Notes under the pieces: model-generated
The model's input: only the letters and a program-made list of their open reading frames with translations
The model's database searches: none
Told to the model about the DNA's origin: nothing
In this document: piece by piece, positions 33,582-40,974 of the stretch
Numbering within the stretch: position 1 is the first letter of the stretch
Layout: every line of letters starts with the position of its first letter
Made by a program: the position numbers and the translations under genes
Source: DASSJM01 sp036280655
GTDB taxonomy: Bacteria; Actinomycetota; UBA4738; HRBIN12
DNA length: 64,000 bases
Direction of reading: 5' to 3'
Assembly: GCA_036280655.1 (NCBI GenBank)
Contig: DASUQI010000039.1
Location: 25,076-89,075, forward strand

Positions 33582-33610
33582 GAAGGCCCGGCTCACAGAG
33601 CCGGGCCTTT
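33582..33610. terminator. Intrinsic terminator
   Basis: AAGGCCCGGCT (33582-33592), 5-nt loop, AGCCGGGCCTT (33598-33608), then TTTT to 33610. The perfect 11-bp GC-rich stem with a short T tract, and A residues on the other flank (AAAACG), suit bidirectional termination between convergent genes 33299-33562 and 33629-34279. Confidence 0.8.
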
Positions 33611-33628
33611 TCGCTGTTCCGCTGAGGG

Positions 33629-34279
33629 TCAGGAGGCGCGGCGCGTCGTCACGGTTTCGCGCTCGTCCTCGTCGTCATCATGGTCATGGTCGTGGTCGTC
33701 GTCATGGTCACGAACGTCGACATGATCGTGATCCTCATCGACGATGTCGGTCCGCTGGAGATGGGCGTTGGCCGGCATGGTGACGGCCCCACCGATCAGT
33801 CCGCCGAGCCCCGAGGCCAGGAAGCCGCCGAGGATCGTGAAGAACGTCGCCCACAGCGTGTCGTCAACGCCGGTGCCGATCAGGCCGCCCTCGTCGATCG
33901 AGGCGACCGGACCGAGATTTAGGATGTTGAAGACCGCCGGCAGGCCGACCGCCACGGCCACGATCAGGATCAGACCCCACATCGTGATGCCGTTGAAGAA
34001 GCCCGATCCCGGGCCGCGGACGCCCGAGAGCCATCCGGCGAGCAGGCCCCCGATGAACAGCGCGGCGACCGCAGTACCGCCGATGAACCACTCGAGGTTG
34101 TCCCGGACCACGTCCACGCCTGAGTTGTAGGCGAGCGCGAACCACAACGTCGTCAGCAGGGCGAGCAGCGCGAGCCCGAGCACCACGCCCGCGAACACCG
34201 CGCCCCAACGGACGCGCTGCGGGCTCGGGGAACCGGCCATGGTCAAACCGTCCATCGTGCGTTCCCTTCGATCGTGCAT
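33629..34279 (-). CDS. Four-helix membrane protein with His/Asp-rich tail
   Basis: 216 residues with four hydrophobic segments (GAVFAGVVLGLALLALLTTL, WFIGGTAVAALFIGGLLAGW, ITMWGLILIVAVAVGLPAVF and WATFFTILGGFLASGLGGLI). The last ~40 residues, from NAHLQRTDIVDEDHDHV onward, are a run of His-Asp repeats (DHDDDHDHDHDDDED) able to bind divalent metals. ATG at 34279 follows AAGGAGGG. The membrane core resembles actinobacterial proteins of unknown function; a metal buffer or sensor role is speculative. Confidence 0.72.
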   Translation of the reverse strand: MHDRRERTMDGLTMAGSPSPQRVRWGAVFAGVVLGLALLALLTTLWFALAYNSGVDVVRDNLEWFIGGTAVAALFIGGLLAGWLSGVRGPGSGFFNGITMWGLILIVAVAVGLPAVFNILNLGPVASIDEGGLIGTGVDDTLWATFFTILGGFLASGLGGLIGGAVTMPANAHLQRTDIVDEDHDHVDVRDHDDDHDHDHDDDEDERETVTTRRAS

Positions 34280-34385
34280 GGAGCGACCCTCCTTCAGTTG
34301 GGGATCTGCCGTTGCCTTACCCAGGGAGACCGGACCTCATGCACCCGAAACCAGCGGCCGGCACGCGACGATCGGAGGCCTCCGG

Positions 34386-34411
34386 GTGTGCGGAGGACCT
34401 GGGACGGGTAC
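34386..34411 (+). promoter_or_regulatory. Candidate stress-sigma promoter (weak -35)
   Basis: GTGT (34386-34389), 16 nt, GGGTAC (34406-34411). One mismatch in the -35 from GTTT, perfect -10. It precedes the 41-residue membrane peptide gene at 34448, with AGAGGAGAAAG as ribosome site. Confidence 0.4.
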
Positions 34412-34447
34412 GCATCGACGGACCGAACAGAACGAGAGGAGAAAGAC

Positions 34448-34573
34448 ATGGAACCGTGGGTGTGGGTCATCATCGCGGTCGCGGCCGTACTGCTGCTGCT
34501 CTTGCTCTTCCGCCGAGGTGGGGAACGACGCACCGTCGTTCGTCGTCCGGCTCGCCGACGGCGTTGGATCTAA
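34448..34573 (+). CDS. 41-residue membrane peptide
   Basis: MEPWVWVIIAVAAVLLLLLL is a single membrane helix followed by an arginine-rich tail (FRRGGERRTVVRRPARRRRW). A ribosome site (GAGGAGAAAG) lies 3-6 nt upstream, and a candidate stress promoter lies at 34386-34411. The start MxxWVWIxIAVAAV is shared with the larger protein at 52239, which also has a stress-type -10. It precedes the DUF6766-like gene by 9 nt. Confidence 0.6.
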   Translation: MEPWVWVIIAVAAVLLLLLLFRRGGERRTVVRRPARRRRWI

Positions 34574-34582
34574 CCTCGCTCG

Positions 34583-35050
34583 ATGAGCGAGATCGCACTG
34601 TGGGTCACGCTGATCGTGCTCGTCGGCGTGGCGAGCTTCCTGCTCGGCATGCTGGTGCTCAGCGTGGTCCGCGAACGCCGGACCTCCGGCGTCCGCCGGA
34701 TCTGGCGGAACTTCGGACTCAGCCTCGCCTTCGCCGCCCTGTTCCTCGTGAGCTGGGCGGCGCAAGGCGTGGCCGAGTGGCAGGTGTATGTCGCGGATCA
34801 AGCGGAGCACGGTGAACCGGCGGACCTGTCCGGGTTCTGGTTCCAGTTCGGTCAGTCGACCCTCGAGAACTGGCAGTCGGAGTTCCTCCAGCTGTTCTCG
34901 TTCGTCGTGCTCGCCGCGGTCCTGATCCACCACGGCAGCGCCGAATCCAAGGACGGGACCGACCGGATCGAACGCCGAGTGGACGAGATCCACTCGATGC
35001 TGCGAGAACAGCGGCAGGGCGACGAAGCAAGCGCGGCGGGCACCGGTTGA
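34583..35050 (+). CDS. DUF6766-like integral membrane protein
   Basis: A 155-residue protein with three hydrophobic segments (ALWVTLIVLVGVASFLLGML, SLAFAALFLVSWAAQGVAEW and SEFLQLFSFVVLAAVLIHHG). The motif DQAEHGEP...FWFQFGQSTLENWQSEFLQ between helices 2 and 3 is characteristic of DUF6766. Function unknown. It follows the membrane peptide gene in the same direction and is probably co-transcribed. Confidence 0.72.
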   Translation: MSEIALWVTLIVLVGVASFLLGMLVLSVVRERRTSGVRRIWRNFGLSLAFAALFLVSWAAQGVAEWQVYVADQAEHGEPADLSGFWFQFGQSTLENWQSEFLQLFSFVVLAAVLIHHGSAESKDGTDRIERRVDEIHSMLREQRQGDEASAAGTG

Positions 35051-35107
35051 GCCCGCAGGGGCGACCTGCTCGGCGAGGAACCTCCCAGCGAAGGGTGGCC
35101 TGATCGC

Positions 35108-35899
35108 CTAGCGTTCCGACGGCGCGGGCGCGTCGGGGCCGGTCGTCGACGCGGCGATCGACGACGAGAGCCGGCCGCCGTTCCCCTCTCCGTCGAAGCC
35201 GTACACGGCGTACCCCTGTCGGATCACGGTCTGCGCGACGTTGCGCACGTGCACGCCGCCCGGCGTGAGTCCGTGCTCGATGCCGCGGTGCGCATGGCCG
35301 TGGACCACGAGATCGGCCCCGGCGCGGTCCACGGCCTCGCCGAACAGGAAGCTCCCGAGGAAAGGGAAGATCTCCGGTGGCTCGCCCTGCAGCGTCTCGC
35401 GGACCGGCGCGTAGTGCAGGAGCGCGATCCGGACGTCCGTGTCGAGCGAGGCAAGCGCCGACTCGAGCGCCTCGGCGCGCTCCTTCGAGTGCCGGACGAA
35501 CGCCTTCATCTCGGGCTCGCCGAACTCGGCCGCGTTGGTCCCCGCGAAGCCGCCGCCGAACCCCTTCACGCCGGCGACGCCGATCGACCCGTTCGGCGTG
35601 TCCACCCGGATCGAGTCGCCCTCGAGCACCGCCACGCCGACGTCCCGAAGGACGTCGGCGATCTCTGCCGGCCGATCCGAATGGTGGTCGTGGTTGCCGA
35701 GCACGGCGACGACCTGGATCGACAGACCCTGCAGCTCCGCCGCCACGACCTCCGCCTCCTCGAGCGCGCCCGACTTCGTCAGGTCGCCGGCGATCAGCAG
35801 CAGGTCCGCCCGGTCGGGGACCGAGGCGAGCTGCCGCCGGAGGGACCCCGCCGAGTCCGGGCCGACGTGAACGTCACCGATGGCGGCGACGTTGATCAC
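35108..35899 (-). CDS. Metallophosphoesterase (calcineurin-like)
   Basis: A 263-residue phosphoesterase. The five-motif core is clear: IGDVHVG, IAGDLTKSG, VLGNHDHHSD, ALLHYAP and VHGHAHRG, which together bind two metals. It likely hydrolyses phosphomono- or diesters in the cytoplasm. GTG at 35899 overlaps the TGA of the BON gene (GTGA), implying coupled translation. It is the last gene of the nucleotidyltransferase-BON-phosphoesterase operon. Confidence 0.87.
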   Translation of the reverse strand: MINVAAIGDVHVGPDSAGSLRRQLASVPDRADLLLIAGDLTKSGALEEAEVVAAELQGLSIQVVAVLGNHDHHSDRPAEIADVLRDVGVAVLEGDSIRVDTPNGSIGVAGVKGFGGGFAGTNAAEFGEPEMKAFVRHSKERAEALESALASLDTDVRIALLHYAPVRETLQGEPPEIFPFLGSFLFGEAVDRAGADLVVHGHAHRGIEHGLTPGGVHVRNVAQTVIRQGYAVYGFDGEGNGGRLSSSIAASTTGPDAPAPSER

Positions 35900-36150
35900 G
35901 TCAGCCGCTCCGTGCCTCCGGCGTCGGGGAAGTGCGCGACCGTGGTCCGGTTCTCGACCTCGAGGTCGGGACACTCCTCGCGGACGACGTCACTCACCGC
36001 GGCCCGGCGCTCCTCGGTCGGGACGACGCCGGTCACGAGCACGCGGTCCTTCACGATCGAGACCTGGAGCTCGGGCTCGTTGACGCGCGGATCGCGGGCG
36101 AGCGCCTCGTGGACGTGCGCCTCGACGTACTCGCGCTCGCCGCCGCTCAC
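35896..36150 (-). CDS. BON-domain protein
   Basis: An 84-residue single BON domain: EREYVEAHVHEALARDPRV, LQVSIVKDRVLVTGVVPTEE and VVREECPDLEVENRTTV. BON domains attach to membranes or phospholipids or act as stress adaptor modules (OsmY-like); no signal peptide is seen. GTG at 36150 overlaps the TGA of the upstream nucleotidyltransferase gene, and its own TGA overlaps the next GTG. Confidence 0.8.
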   Translation of the reverse strand: MSGGEREYVEAHVHEALARDPRVNEPELQVSIVKDRVLVTGVVPTEERRAAVSDVVREECPDLEVENRTTVAHFPDAGGTERLT

Positions 36151-36785
36151 GTCCCGCCACCCCGGATCGCCTCGTACAGGGTCTCGATCGGCTCGGAGGG
36201 AACCATGATGTCGATCGAGGACGCGAACAGCAGCAGGCTGAGGAGTCGGCGCGGCCCGTGCTGCCGCGCGCGGGCGACCAGGTAGTCCCAGTCGAGCTCG
36301 GACTGCGCCACGATCGCGGCCGCGTCGTACCAGTACCGAGGGGTGTCCTCGCTGGCGGCACACGCCTTCATCACCACGAGATCCTCCGGCGGGGCGACCC
36401 GAACCATCCGTTCGCGAAACGGCATCAGCCGCGAGCGCTCGAGCATCTCGTCACCCAGCAAGATGTCGCGGGTGGACCGGAAGATCACGTCCACGAGCAC
36501 GCCGTGCTTCGTGGCCTTGTAGAGCCAGTGCTCGGCGAACTCGTCGGTGTCGAACCCGCGGTCGTCGAGGACCGAGAGGACCTTGCCCGCCGTCTCCGGA
36601 CGCACGAACAGGTCGATGTCGCGGGTCCCCCGGTCGCGGCCGAACACGGCCGAACCGATCCCGCCGATCAGGACGTACGGGATCTCGGCTTCCTCGAGCG
36701 CGCCGAGGGCATCGTCGAGCACGGCGAGGAACAGGTCGACGTCGACCGCCTCGGTGACCTCGGGTTGTGCGTGCGGGACACGCAT
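36147..36785 (-). CDS. Nucleotidyltransferase-fold protein
   Basis: 212 residues. The pol-beta nucleotidyltransferase core is ALEEAEIPYVLIGGIGSAVFG and RGTRDIDLFVRPETA (GS...DxD), with a third acidic strand GVLVDVIFRST. Members include minimal toxin-type transferases (AbiEii-like) and sugar or tRNA modifiers. There is no HEPN or antitoxin partner here; instead BON and phosphoesterase genes follow with GTGA overlaps. GGAAGGAAG precedes the ATG, and a stress-type promoter lies at 36822-36847. Confidence 0.75.
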   Translation of the reverse strand: MRVPHAQPEVTEAVDVDLFLAVLDDALGALEEAEIPYVLIGGIGSAVFGRDRGTRDIDLFVRPETAGKVLSVLDDRGFDTDEFAEHWLYKATKHGVLVDVIFRSTRDILLGDEMLERSRLMPFRERMVRVAPPEDLVVMKACAASEDTPRYWYDAAAIVAQSELDWDYLVARARQHGPRRLLSLLLFASSIDIMVPSEPIETLYEAIRGGGT

Positions 36786-36821
36786 GACGCTTCCTTCCGT
36801 CCTCGTCCGGGGGGTTCCCTT

Positions 36822-36847
36822 GTTCCCGGTGTGCGGGAGCGGCAAAC
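36822..36847 (-). promoter_or_regulatory. Stress-sigma promoter of the nucleotidyltransferase operon
   Basis: On the minus strand GTTT (36847-36844), 16 nt, GGGAAC (36827-36822). The -35 and spacing are exact, the -10 a common variant. It sits 36 nt before the ATG at 36785 and directly after the topoisomerase stop, giving the three-gene operon its own start. Confidence 0.6.
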
Positions 36848-36856
36848 CGTGGCGAC

Positions 36857-37912
36857 TCAGGCGGCCAGCGCGGAGGGCTCTCGGTCCTCGAGCAGATCCA
36901 GCACCGCGGCCTCGACGGTCCCCCGGACGCCCGGGGTCAAGGCATCGTCGGCCGAGGCGGTTTCGAGATCCAGGCCCACCTGCTCGAGCGTCCCGCGCAC
37001 GGTGCGGCCCTCGTTGAACCGGTCGAACAAGCGCGGGTCGATGTACGACGCCCGTGCCACGGCGGGCGTGTTGCCGAGGAATTGGGCCACGTCCTTCACG
37101 GCCGCGGTGATCGCGCGGCGCCGCGCCGTGACGCCGGCCGGTACCGGCCCGCCGACCGCGAGCGACACCGCGGCGAGGACCGTCCCGTGCCAGGTCCGGA
37201 AGTCCTTGGCGGAGAACCCGTTGCCGGCGACCTCCTTGACGTAGTCGTTCACGTCGAGCGAGCGCACGTCGCGCCATCCCGTCCCGTTGCGGTACGCGAG
37301 CAGCTCGGGGTGGTCGTGCCGTCGGCGCTTCAGCCTCGTGACCACCGGTCTGAGCTCGGGGTCGACGAGCTTGAGGCGGCGACGCTTGCCGCTCTTCGCT
37401 CGGTAGTCGAAGGCGAGCGAATCGCCGGACACGCGGACCTGCGTGCGCAGGATCGTCGCCACCCCGTAGGAGCCGTTCTCTCGCGCGTACGACTCGGAGC
37501 CGACGCGGAACGACCCGAGATCCAGGAGTCGAACCGCGGTCGCGAGCGCCTTCTCCCGGGGGAGATCCCGCCGCTCGAGGTCGGCGAACACCCGCCTCCG
37601 CACCTCGGGGAGCCGGTGTGCGAACTCGAGCATCCGGTCGAACTTCTCCGCGTCTCGGCGCTCGCGCCAGTGGTCGTGGTACCGGTACTGGCGCCGACCA
37701 GCCGCGTCGGTGCCGGCCGCCTGGAGGTGACCGAGCGGGTCGCGGCAGATCCACACCTCGGTCCAGGCGGGCGGGATCGCGAGGGCGCGGATGCGACCCA
37801 GCGTCTCCTTGTCCCGCACGCGCGCCCCGTCGGGGTGCGAGTACGCGAAGCCGCGGCCCGCTTTGGTACGGGCGATGCCCGGCGAATCGACCGACACCAT
37901 CCGAAGTCGCAT
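36857..37912 (-). CDS. DNA topoisomerase IB
   Basis: A 351-residue poxvirus-like type IB topoisomerase. Core: GRGFAYSHPDGARVRDKETL at the N-terminus, LGSFRVGSESYARENGSYGV, DFRTWHGTVLAA and the catalytic tyrosine in ARASYIDPRLF. It relaxes both positive and negative supercoils by a transient 3'-phosphotyrosine. On the minus strand GTTT (37949-37946), 16 nt, GGGATA (37929-37924) may be a stress-type promoter; it would give a leader of only a few nt. Confidence 0.9.
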   Translation of the reverse strand: MRLRMVSVDSPGIARTKAGRGFAYSHPDGARVRDKETLGRIRALAIPPAWTEVWICRDPLGHLQAAGTDAAGRRQYRYHDHWRERRDAEKFDRMLEFAHRLPEVRRRVFADLERRDLPREKALATAVRLLDLGSFRVGSESYARENGSYGVATILRTQVRVSGDSLAFDYRAKSGKRRRLKLVDPELRPVVTRLKRRRHDHPELLAYRNGTGWRDVRSLDVNDYVKEVAGNGFSAKDFRTWHGTVLAAVSLAVGGPVPAGVTARRRAITAAVKDVAQFLGNTPAVARASYIDPRLFDRFNEGRTVRGTLEQVGLDLETASADDALTPGVRGTVEAAVLDLLEDREPSALAA

Positions 37913-37998
37913 GTCGGCTCGGGTATCCCCCGCCGCGTGCGGGACAAACCATGCGAGCCTCGGAAGGACGCCGTGGACGGGCCCCCCCCGAGCCGTCA

Positions 37999-38502
37999 CT
38001 ACTCGTCGCGCGCCCGCCGGGAGAGGGGGTAGGCGAACCACAGGACCCCCATCACGACGAACGCGGACATACCGACCGCAACGGCCGCTGCGACGCCGAA
38101 CAGGAGGTCCGCGATCAGGGTGATCGCGAGCGTGATCGAGATGCCCATCGACGCGATCCCGACGATCGCGAGGACGTTCGAGACTCGAAGGATGCGCTCC
38201 TTGTCCCCCTGCCGGAACCGGATCCGGTGAAACGCCGTCGGTGCCATGAAGAGCACGGTGGCGATCGTCGTCCCCACGAGCGTCGCGAAGTACAGGGCGC
38301 GCTGCCCCGAGGTGATCGTCGTGAAGCGATCGCTGAACGGCACCGTCAACAGGAAGGCGAACAGGACCTGGACCCCCGGGAGCGCGACGCGGAGCTCGTT
38401 CAGGAGCTCGATCAGTTCACGGTTGAGTCGCTCGGAACGCGACTCGTCCGAGCCGGGGTCGGGGTCGTCACGACGCTCATCCGTGCCCGGGGAGTTGCTC
38501 AC
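37999..38502 (-). CDS. DUF6328 family membrane protein
   Basis: A 167-residue protein with an acidic N-terminus and four hydrophobic segments (VQVLFAFLLTVPFSD, LYFATLVGTTIATVLFMAPT, VLAIVGIASMGISITLAITL and AVAVGMSAFVVMGVLWFAYP). RLNRELIELLNELRVALPG before helix 1 is the DUF6328 signature. GTG at 38502 lies 8 nt after a candidate -10 (GGTAAC), so it may be leaderless and stress-induced, divergent from the CBS gene. Function unknown. Confidence 0.75.
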   Translation of the reverse strand: MSNSPGTDERRDDPDPGSDESRSERLNRELIELLNELRVALPGVQVLFAFLLTVPFSDRFTTITSGQRALYFATLVGTTIATVLFMAPTAFHRIRFRQGDKERILRVSNVLAIVGIASMGISITLAITLIADLLFGVAAAVAVGMSAFVVMGVLWFAYPLSRRARDE

Positions 38503-38510
38503 GCTCCCCT

Positions 38511-38565
38511 GTTACCGGCGCAGGGGGCGCCCGAAACGCGTTTCCCGCACGACGCGCCGGGGAAT
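38511..38565. promoter_or_regulatory. Divergent stress-sigma promoters sharing a palindromic -35
   Basis: The palindrome GAAACGCGTTTC (38533-38544) supplies GTTT on both strands. Plus: GTTT (38540-38543), 16 nt, GGGAAT (38560-38565) toward the CBS gene. Minus: GTTT (38537-38534), 17 nt, GGTAAC (38516-38511) toward DUF6328. The plus match is good, the minus one weaker. Confidence 0.55.
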
Positions 38566-38597
38566 CCACGCGTCGTCCATCCCTCGAAGGAGGCCTC

Positions 38598-39062
38598 ATG
38601 GCACTGCAGGTACGTCATGCGATGACCGAAGCGCCCAAATCACTCGGCCCAACGCGGACCGCCGACGATGCCGCCGGCCTCATGGCGCAATTCGACTTCG
38701 GTTCGGTGCCGATCGTGGACGGCGAGGAGCTCGTCGGGATCGTCACCGACCGAGACCTCGTCGTGCGCGTGATCGCGAACCGGCAGGACCCGCACGAGGT
38801 GAAGCTCGGAGAGATCGCGACGAAGGCGGTCACGACGGTGACGCCCGACACGGAGCTCGCCGACGCGCGAGGCGTGATGGAACGCGAGAAGGTCCGTCGG
38901 CTCCCCGTGGTGAAGCAGGGAACGCTCGTCGGGATGCTCTCGCTGGGTGACGTCGCCGTCGCGCTCTCCTCCGACCGTCAGGTCGGCGAGGCGCTCAAGG
39001 AGATCTCCGAGTCGCCGAGCACCCAGAGCCTCAACGAGGGGCCGGCGGTCGGAACGCCCTAG
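38598..39062 (+). CDS. CBS-pair domain protein
   Basis: A 154-residue protein of two CBS motifs: MTEAPKSLGPTRTADDAAG, GSVPIVDGEELVGIVTDRDL and RRLPVVKQGTLVGMLSLGDV. A CBS pair binds adenosine nucleotides and senses energy state; stand-alone forms of this type are frequent stress-regulon members. GAAGGAGG precedes the ATG, and the stress promoter at 38540-38565 is upstream. Confidence 0.88.
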   Translation: MALQVRHAMTEAPKSLGPTRTADDAAGLMAQFDFGSVPIVDGEELVGIVTDRDLVVRVIANRQDPHEVKLGEIATKAVTTVTPDTELADARGVMEREKVRRLPVVKQGTLVGMLSLGDVAVALSSDRQVGEALKEISESPSTQSLNEGPAVGTP

Positions 39063-39063
39063 C

Positions 39064-39089
39064 GTTTGTCGCGCGAAACCTCCGGGTAC
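39064..39089 (+). promoter_or_regulatory. Stress-sigma promoter
   Basis: GTTT (39064-39067), 16 nt, GGGTAC (39084-39089): a consensus SigB/SigF-type element beginning 2 nt after the CBS stop codon and serving the 51-residue membrane peptide at 39135. Confidence 0.68.
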
Positions 39090-39134
39090 CGACCCGGCGG
39101 GCTCGCACGGTGCGACCCATGGAGGTGGAGAACG

Positions 39135-39290
39135 ATGTCCCACCCGAGCTACGACTACCACGAGCACGATCCGGAGCCCGGCTCGGGGCTGACGGGGTTC
39201 GCCGCGATCAAGTACACGGCGATCGTCATCATCGTGCTCGCGATCCTGGCATTCATGGCCTGGTACGTCATCCCGGCGTTCAGCAACTAG
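39135..39290 (+). CDS. 51-residue membrane peptide under a stress promoter
   Basis: A polar N-terminus rich in His, Asp, Glu and Pro (SYDYHEHDPEPGSG) precedes one membrane helix (YTAIVIIVLAILAFMAWYVI). GGAGGTGGAGAACG is upstream of the ATG, and a GTTT-N16-GGGTAC promoter lies 46 nt before it. Function unknown, but expression with the stress regulon is likely. Confidence 0.65.
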   Translation: MSHPSYDYHEHDPEPGSGLTGFAAIKYTAIVIIVLAILAFMAWYVIPAFSN

Positions 39291-39326
39291 CCGGACGAGT
39301 AATCACCCACACCAGACGCGACCGAA

Positions 39327-40115
39327 CTACCCCTGATCCGCCCCCCGGGATCCACTCTCGGGGGGTGGATCCGTCTCGGCCCGCTCCCGAAGGAAGCGCA
39401 GCGTCTGGGCGAGGATCCGGCTGACGTGCATCTGGGACACGCCGACCTGCTCGGCGATCTCCGACTGCGTCAGCCCCTCGAAGAAGCGCAGGTAGAGCAC
39501 CCTGCGCTCCCTGGCCGGAAGCTCCTGCAACGCCGGGGCCACCGACGCCCAGCCCTCGAGCGTCTCGATCGACGGGTCCTCCTCGCCGAGGACCTCGACG
39601 GGCGCGATGCCGTCCTCGCCCACGGGGGTGTCGAGGGACGACGTCGAGTAGGCCTGCACCGCCTCCATCGCGTCGAGGATCTCCTCGGGCGTGGCCTCGC
39701 ATCGCGCGGCGATCTCCTCGATCGTCGGCGACCGGCCGTGCTCCTGGGCCAGCTCGGGCAGCACAGCGTTGATCCGCAGCGCGACCTCCTGGAGACGCCG
39801 CGGCACGCGGATCGCCCAGCCCTTGTCGCGGAAGTGGCGCTTCAGCTCGCCCACGATCGTGACCGCCGCGTAGGTCGAGAACTGGACGTCGCGCGCGAGG
39901 TCGAACCGGTCGATCGCGTTGAGCAGCCCGACGCTCGCGACCTGGATCAGGTCGTCGAGCGGCTCGCCGCGCCGGTCGAACCTGCGGGCGAGGTACTCGG
40001 CGAGCGGCAGGAACGCCTCAACGAGCTCGTCACGCGCCGACGGGTCGTTCGGAAGGCGTTCGAACAGCTCGACCTCGATCGAGCGGTCGATCGAGCCCAG
40101 CGGGCGACTGCTCAC
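39327..40115 (-). CDS. SigB/SigF-family general stress sigma factor
   Basis: A 262-residue group 3 sigma. Region 2: DLIQVASVGLLNAIDRFDLA and FSTYAAVTIVGELKRHFRDK; the GWAIRVPRRLQE block is diagnostic for the SigB/SigF/SigG group. Region 4: LPARERRVLYLRFFEGLTQS with the HTH AEQVGVSQMHVSRIL. It should read GTTT-N15-17-GGGTAT promoters, many of which lie in this window. GTG at 40115 overlaps the TGA of the anti-sigma gene (GTGA), coupling synthesis of the two. Confidence 0.93.
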   Translation of the reverse strand: MSSRPLGSIDRSIEVELFERLPNDPSARDELVEAFLPLAEYLARRFDRRGEPLDDLIQVASVGLLNAIDRFDLARDVQFSTYAAVTIVGELKRHFRDKGWAIRVPRRLQEVALRINAVLPELAQEHGRSPTIEEIAARCEATPEEILDAMEAVQAYSTSSLDTPVGEDGIAPVEVLGEEDPSIETLEGWASVAPALQELPARERRVLYLRFFEGLTQSEIAEQVGVSQMHVSRILAQTLRFLRERAETDPPPESGSRGADQG

Positions 40116-40528
40116 GGAGCCTCCGACGGGACGGGGGGATCGAGCCGGGCCTTCGTCATCCGGACCGAGGGCGCGCCTCCGTCGAGGTCGAGGGCGACCG
40201 TGTCGACGAGCGCCGACAGCACCCGCCACGAGAAGGTCTCCTCGATGTTCGGCGGCGGCCACGTACCGACCTCTGCGTCGATCGAGACGACCGCCTCGAG
40301 CCCGTCGTCGGATGCCGTCAGGCGGAGCTGCATCCTCCTCGCCGCCCTCGACACCGTGAGCAGCCGCGCGCACCCCTCGTCGACGGCGAGCTTCAGGTCC
40401 TCGATGGCGTCGAACGACAGCGGCACGCGCGCGGCGACCGAGGCCGTGACCGCGCGGATCAGGTTCACGTACTCCGGGCTCGCAGGCACGGACACGACGA
40501 CGGCGTCCTGGAAGGCGGGATCCGGCAT
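40112..40528 (-). CDS. Anti-sigma factor (RsbW-type HATPase)
   Basis: A 138-residue GHKL-fold protein: FQDAVVVSVPASPEYVNLIR, the N-box region FDAIEDLKLAVDEGCARLL and FSWRVLSALVDTVAL. The N box lacks the usual Asn and the glycine boxes are weak, so kinase activity is uncertain; the actinobacterial subgroup beside SigF often looks like this. By position it should hold the downstream sigma inactive. TAGTAT (40544-40539) lies 10 nt before the ATG as a possible -10. Confidence 0.82.
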   Translation of the reverse strand: MPDPAFQDAVVVSVPASPEYVNLIRAVTASVAARVPLSFDAIEDLKLAVDEGCARLLTVSRAARRMQLRLTASDDGLEAVVSIDAEVGTWPPPNIEETFSWRVLSALVDTVALDLDGGAPSVRMTKARLDPPVPSEAP

Positions 40529-40628
40529 GTCGGTCCCTATACTAGGCGGGTCCCGATGCGGCCCCGCCACGGGAGACGAGTGCCACCCGGGGGCCGCGCG
40601 ACGACGTCGACGCTTTCGGAGGTGCGCG

Positions 40629-40964
40629 GTGGAAGTCATCCAGGGGACCCGGTCGGAGGGTCGGTGGACCGTGGTCGAGGTCGCCGGCGAGCTCGACCTG
40701 CACACGTCGCCCGCGCTCCGGGATCACGTCCTTGGCCTGATCGAGGACGGCACCGGTTTCCTTGCCATCGACATGAGCAAGGTCGAGTTCATGGACTCGA
40801 GCAGCCTCGGCGCCCTCGTCTCCTGCCTGAAGCGGCTCCGCGAGCACGACGGCCGGCTCGTCCTGATCGGCGTGACCGGATCGCCCAAGAAGGTCCTCGG
40901 CCTCACCGGCCTGGATCGCGTGTTCGATCAGGTCGAGCGGCCGGAGGAGCTCCCCGGCGACTGA
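40629..40964 (+). CDS. STAS-domain anti-sigma factor antagonist (RsbV-like)
   Basis: 111 residues. VVEVAGELDLHTSPALRDHV and the phosphorylation strand VEFMDSSSLGALVSCLKRL are typical; one serine of DSSS is the likely target of the anti-sigma kinase. When dephosphorylated it would bind the anti-sigma factor and free the sigma. GTG start with CGGAGGTG upstream. It is divergent from the anti-sigma gene and followed 10 nt later by a HATPase-like gene. Confidence 0.88.
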   Translation: MEVIQGTRSEGRWTVVEVAGELDLHTSPALRDHVLGLIEDGTGFLAIDMSKVEFMDSSSLGALVSCLKRLREHDGRLVLIGVTGSPKKVLGLTGLDRVFDQVERPEELPGD

Positions 40965-40974
40965 GCCCGGAACG

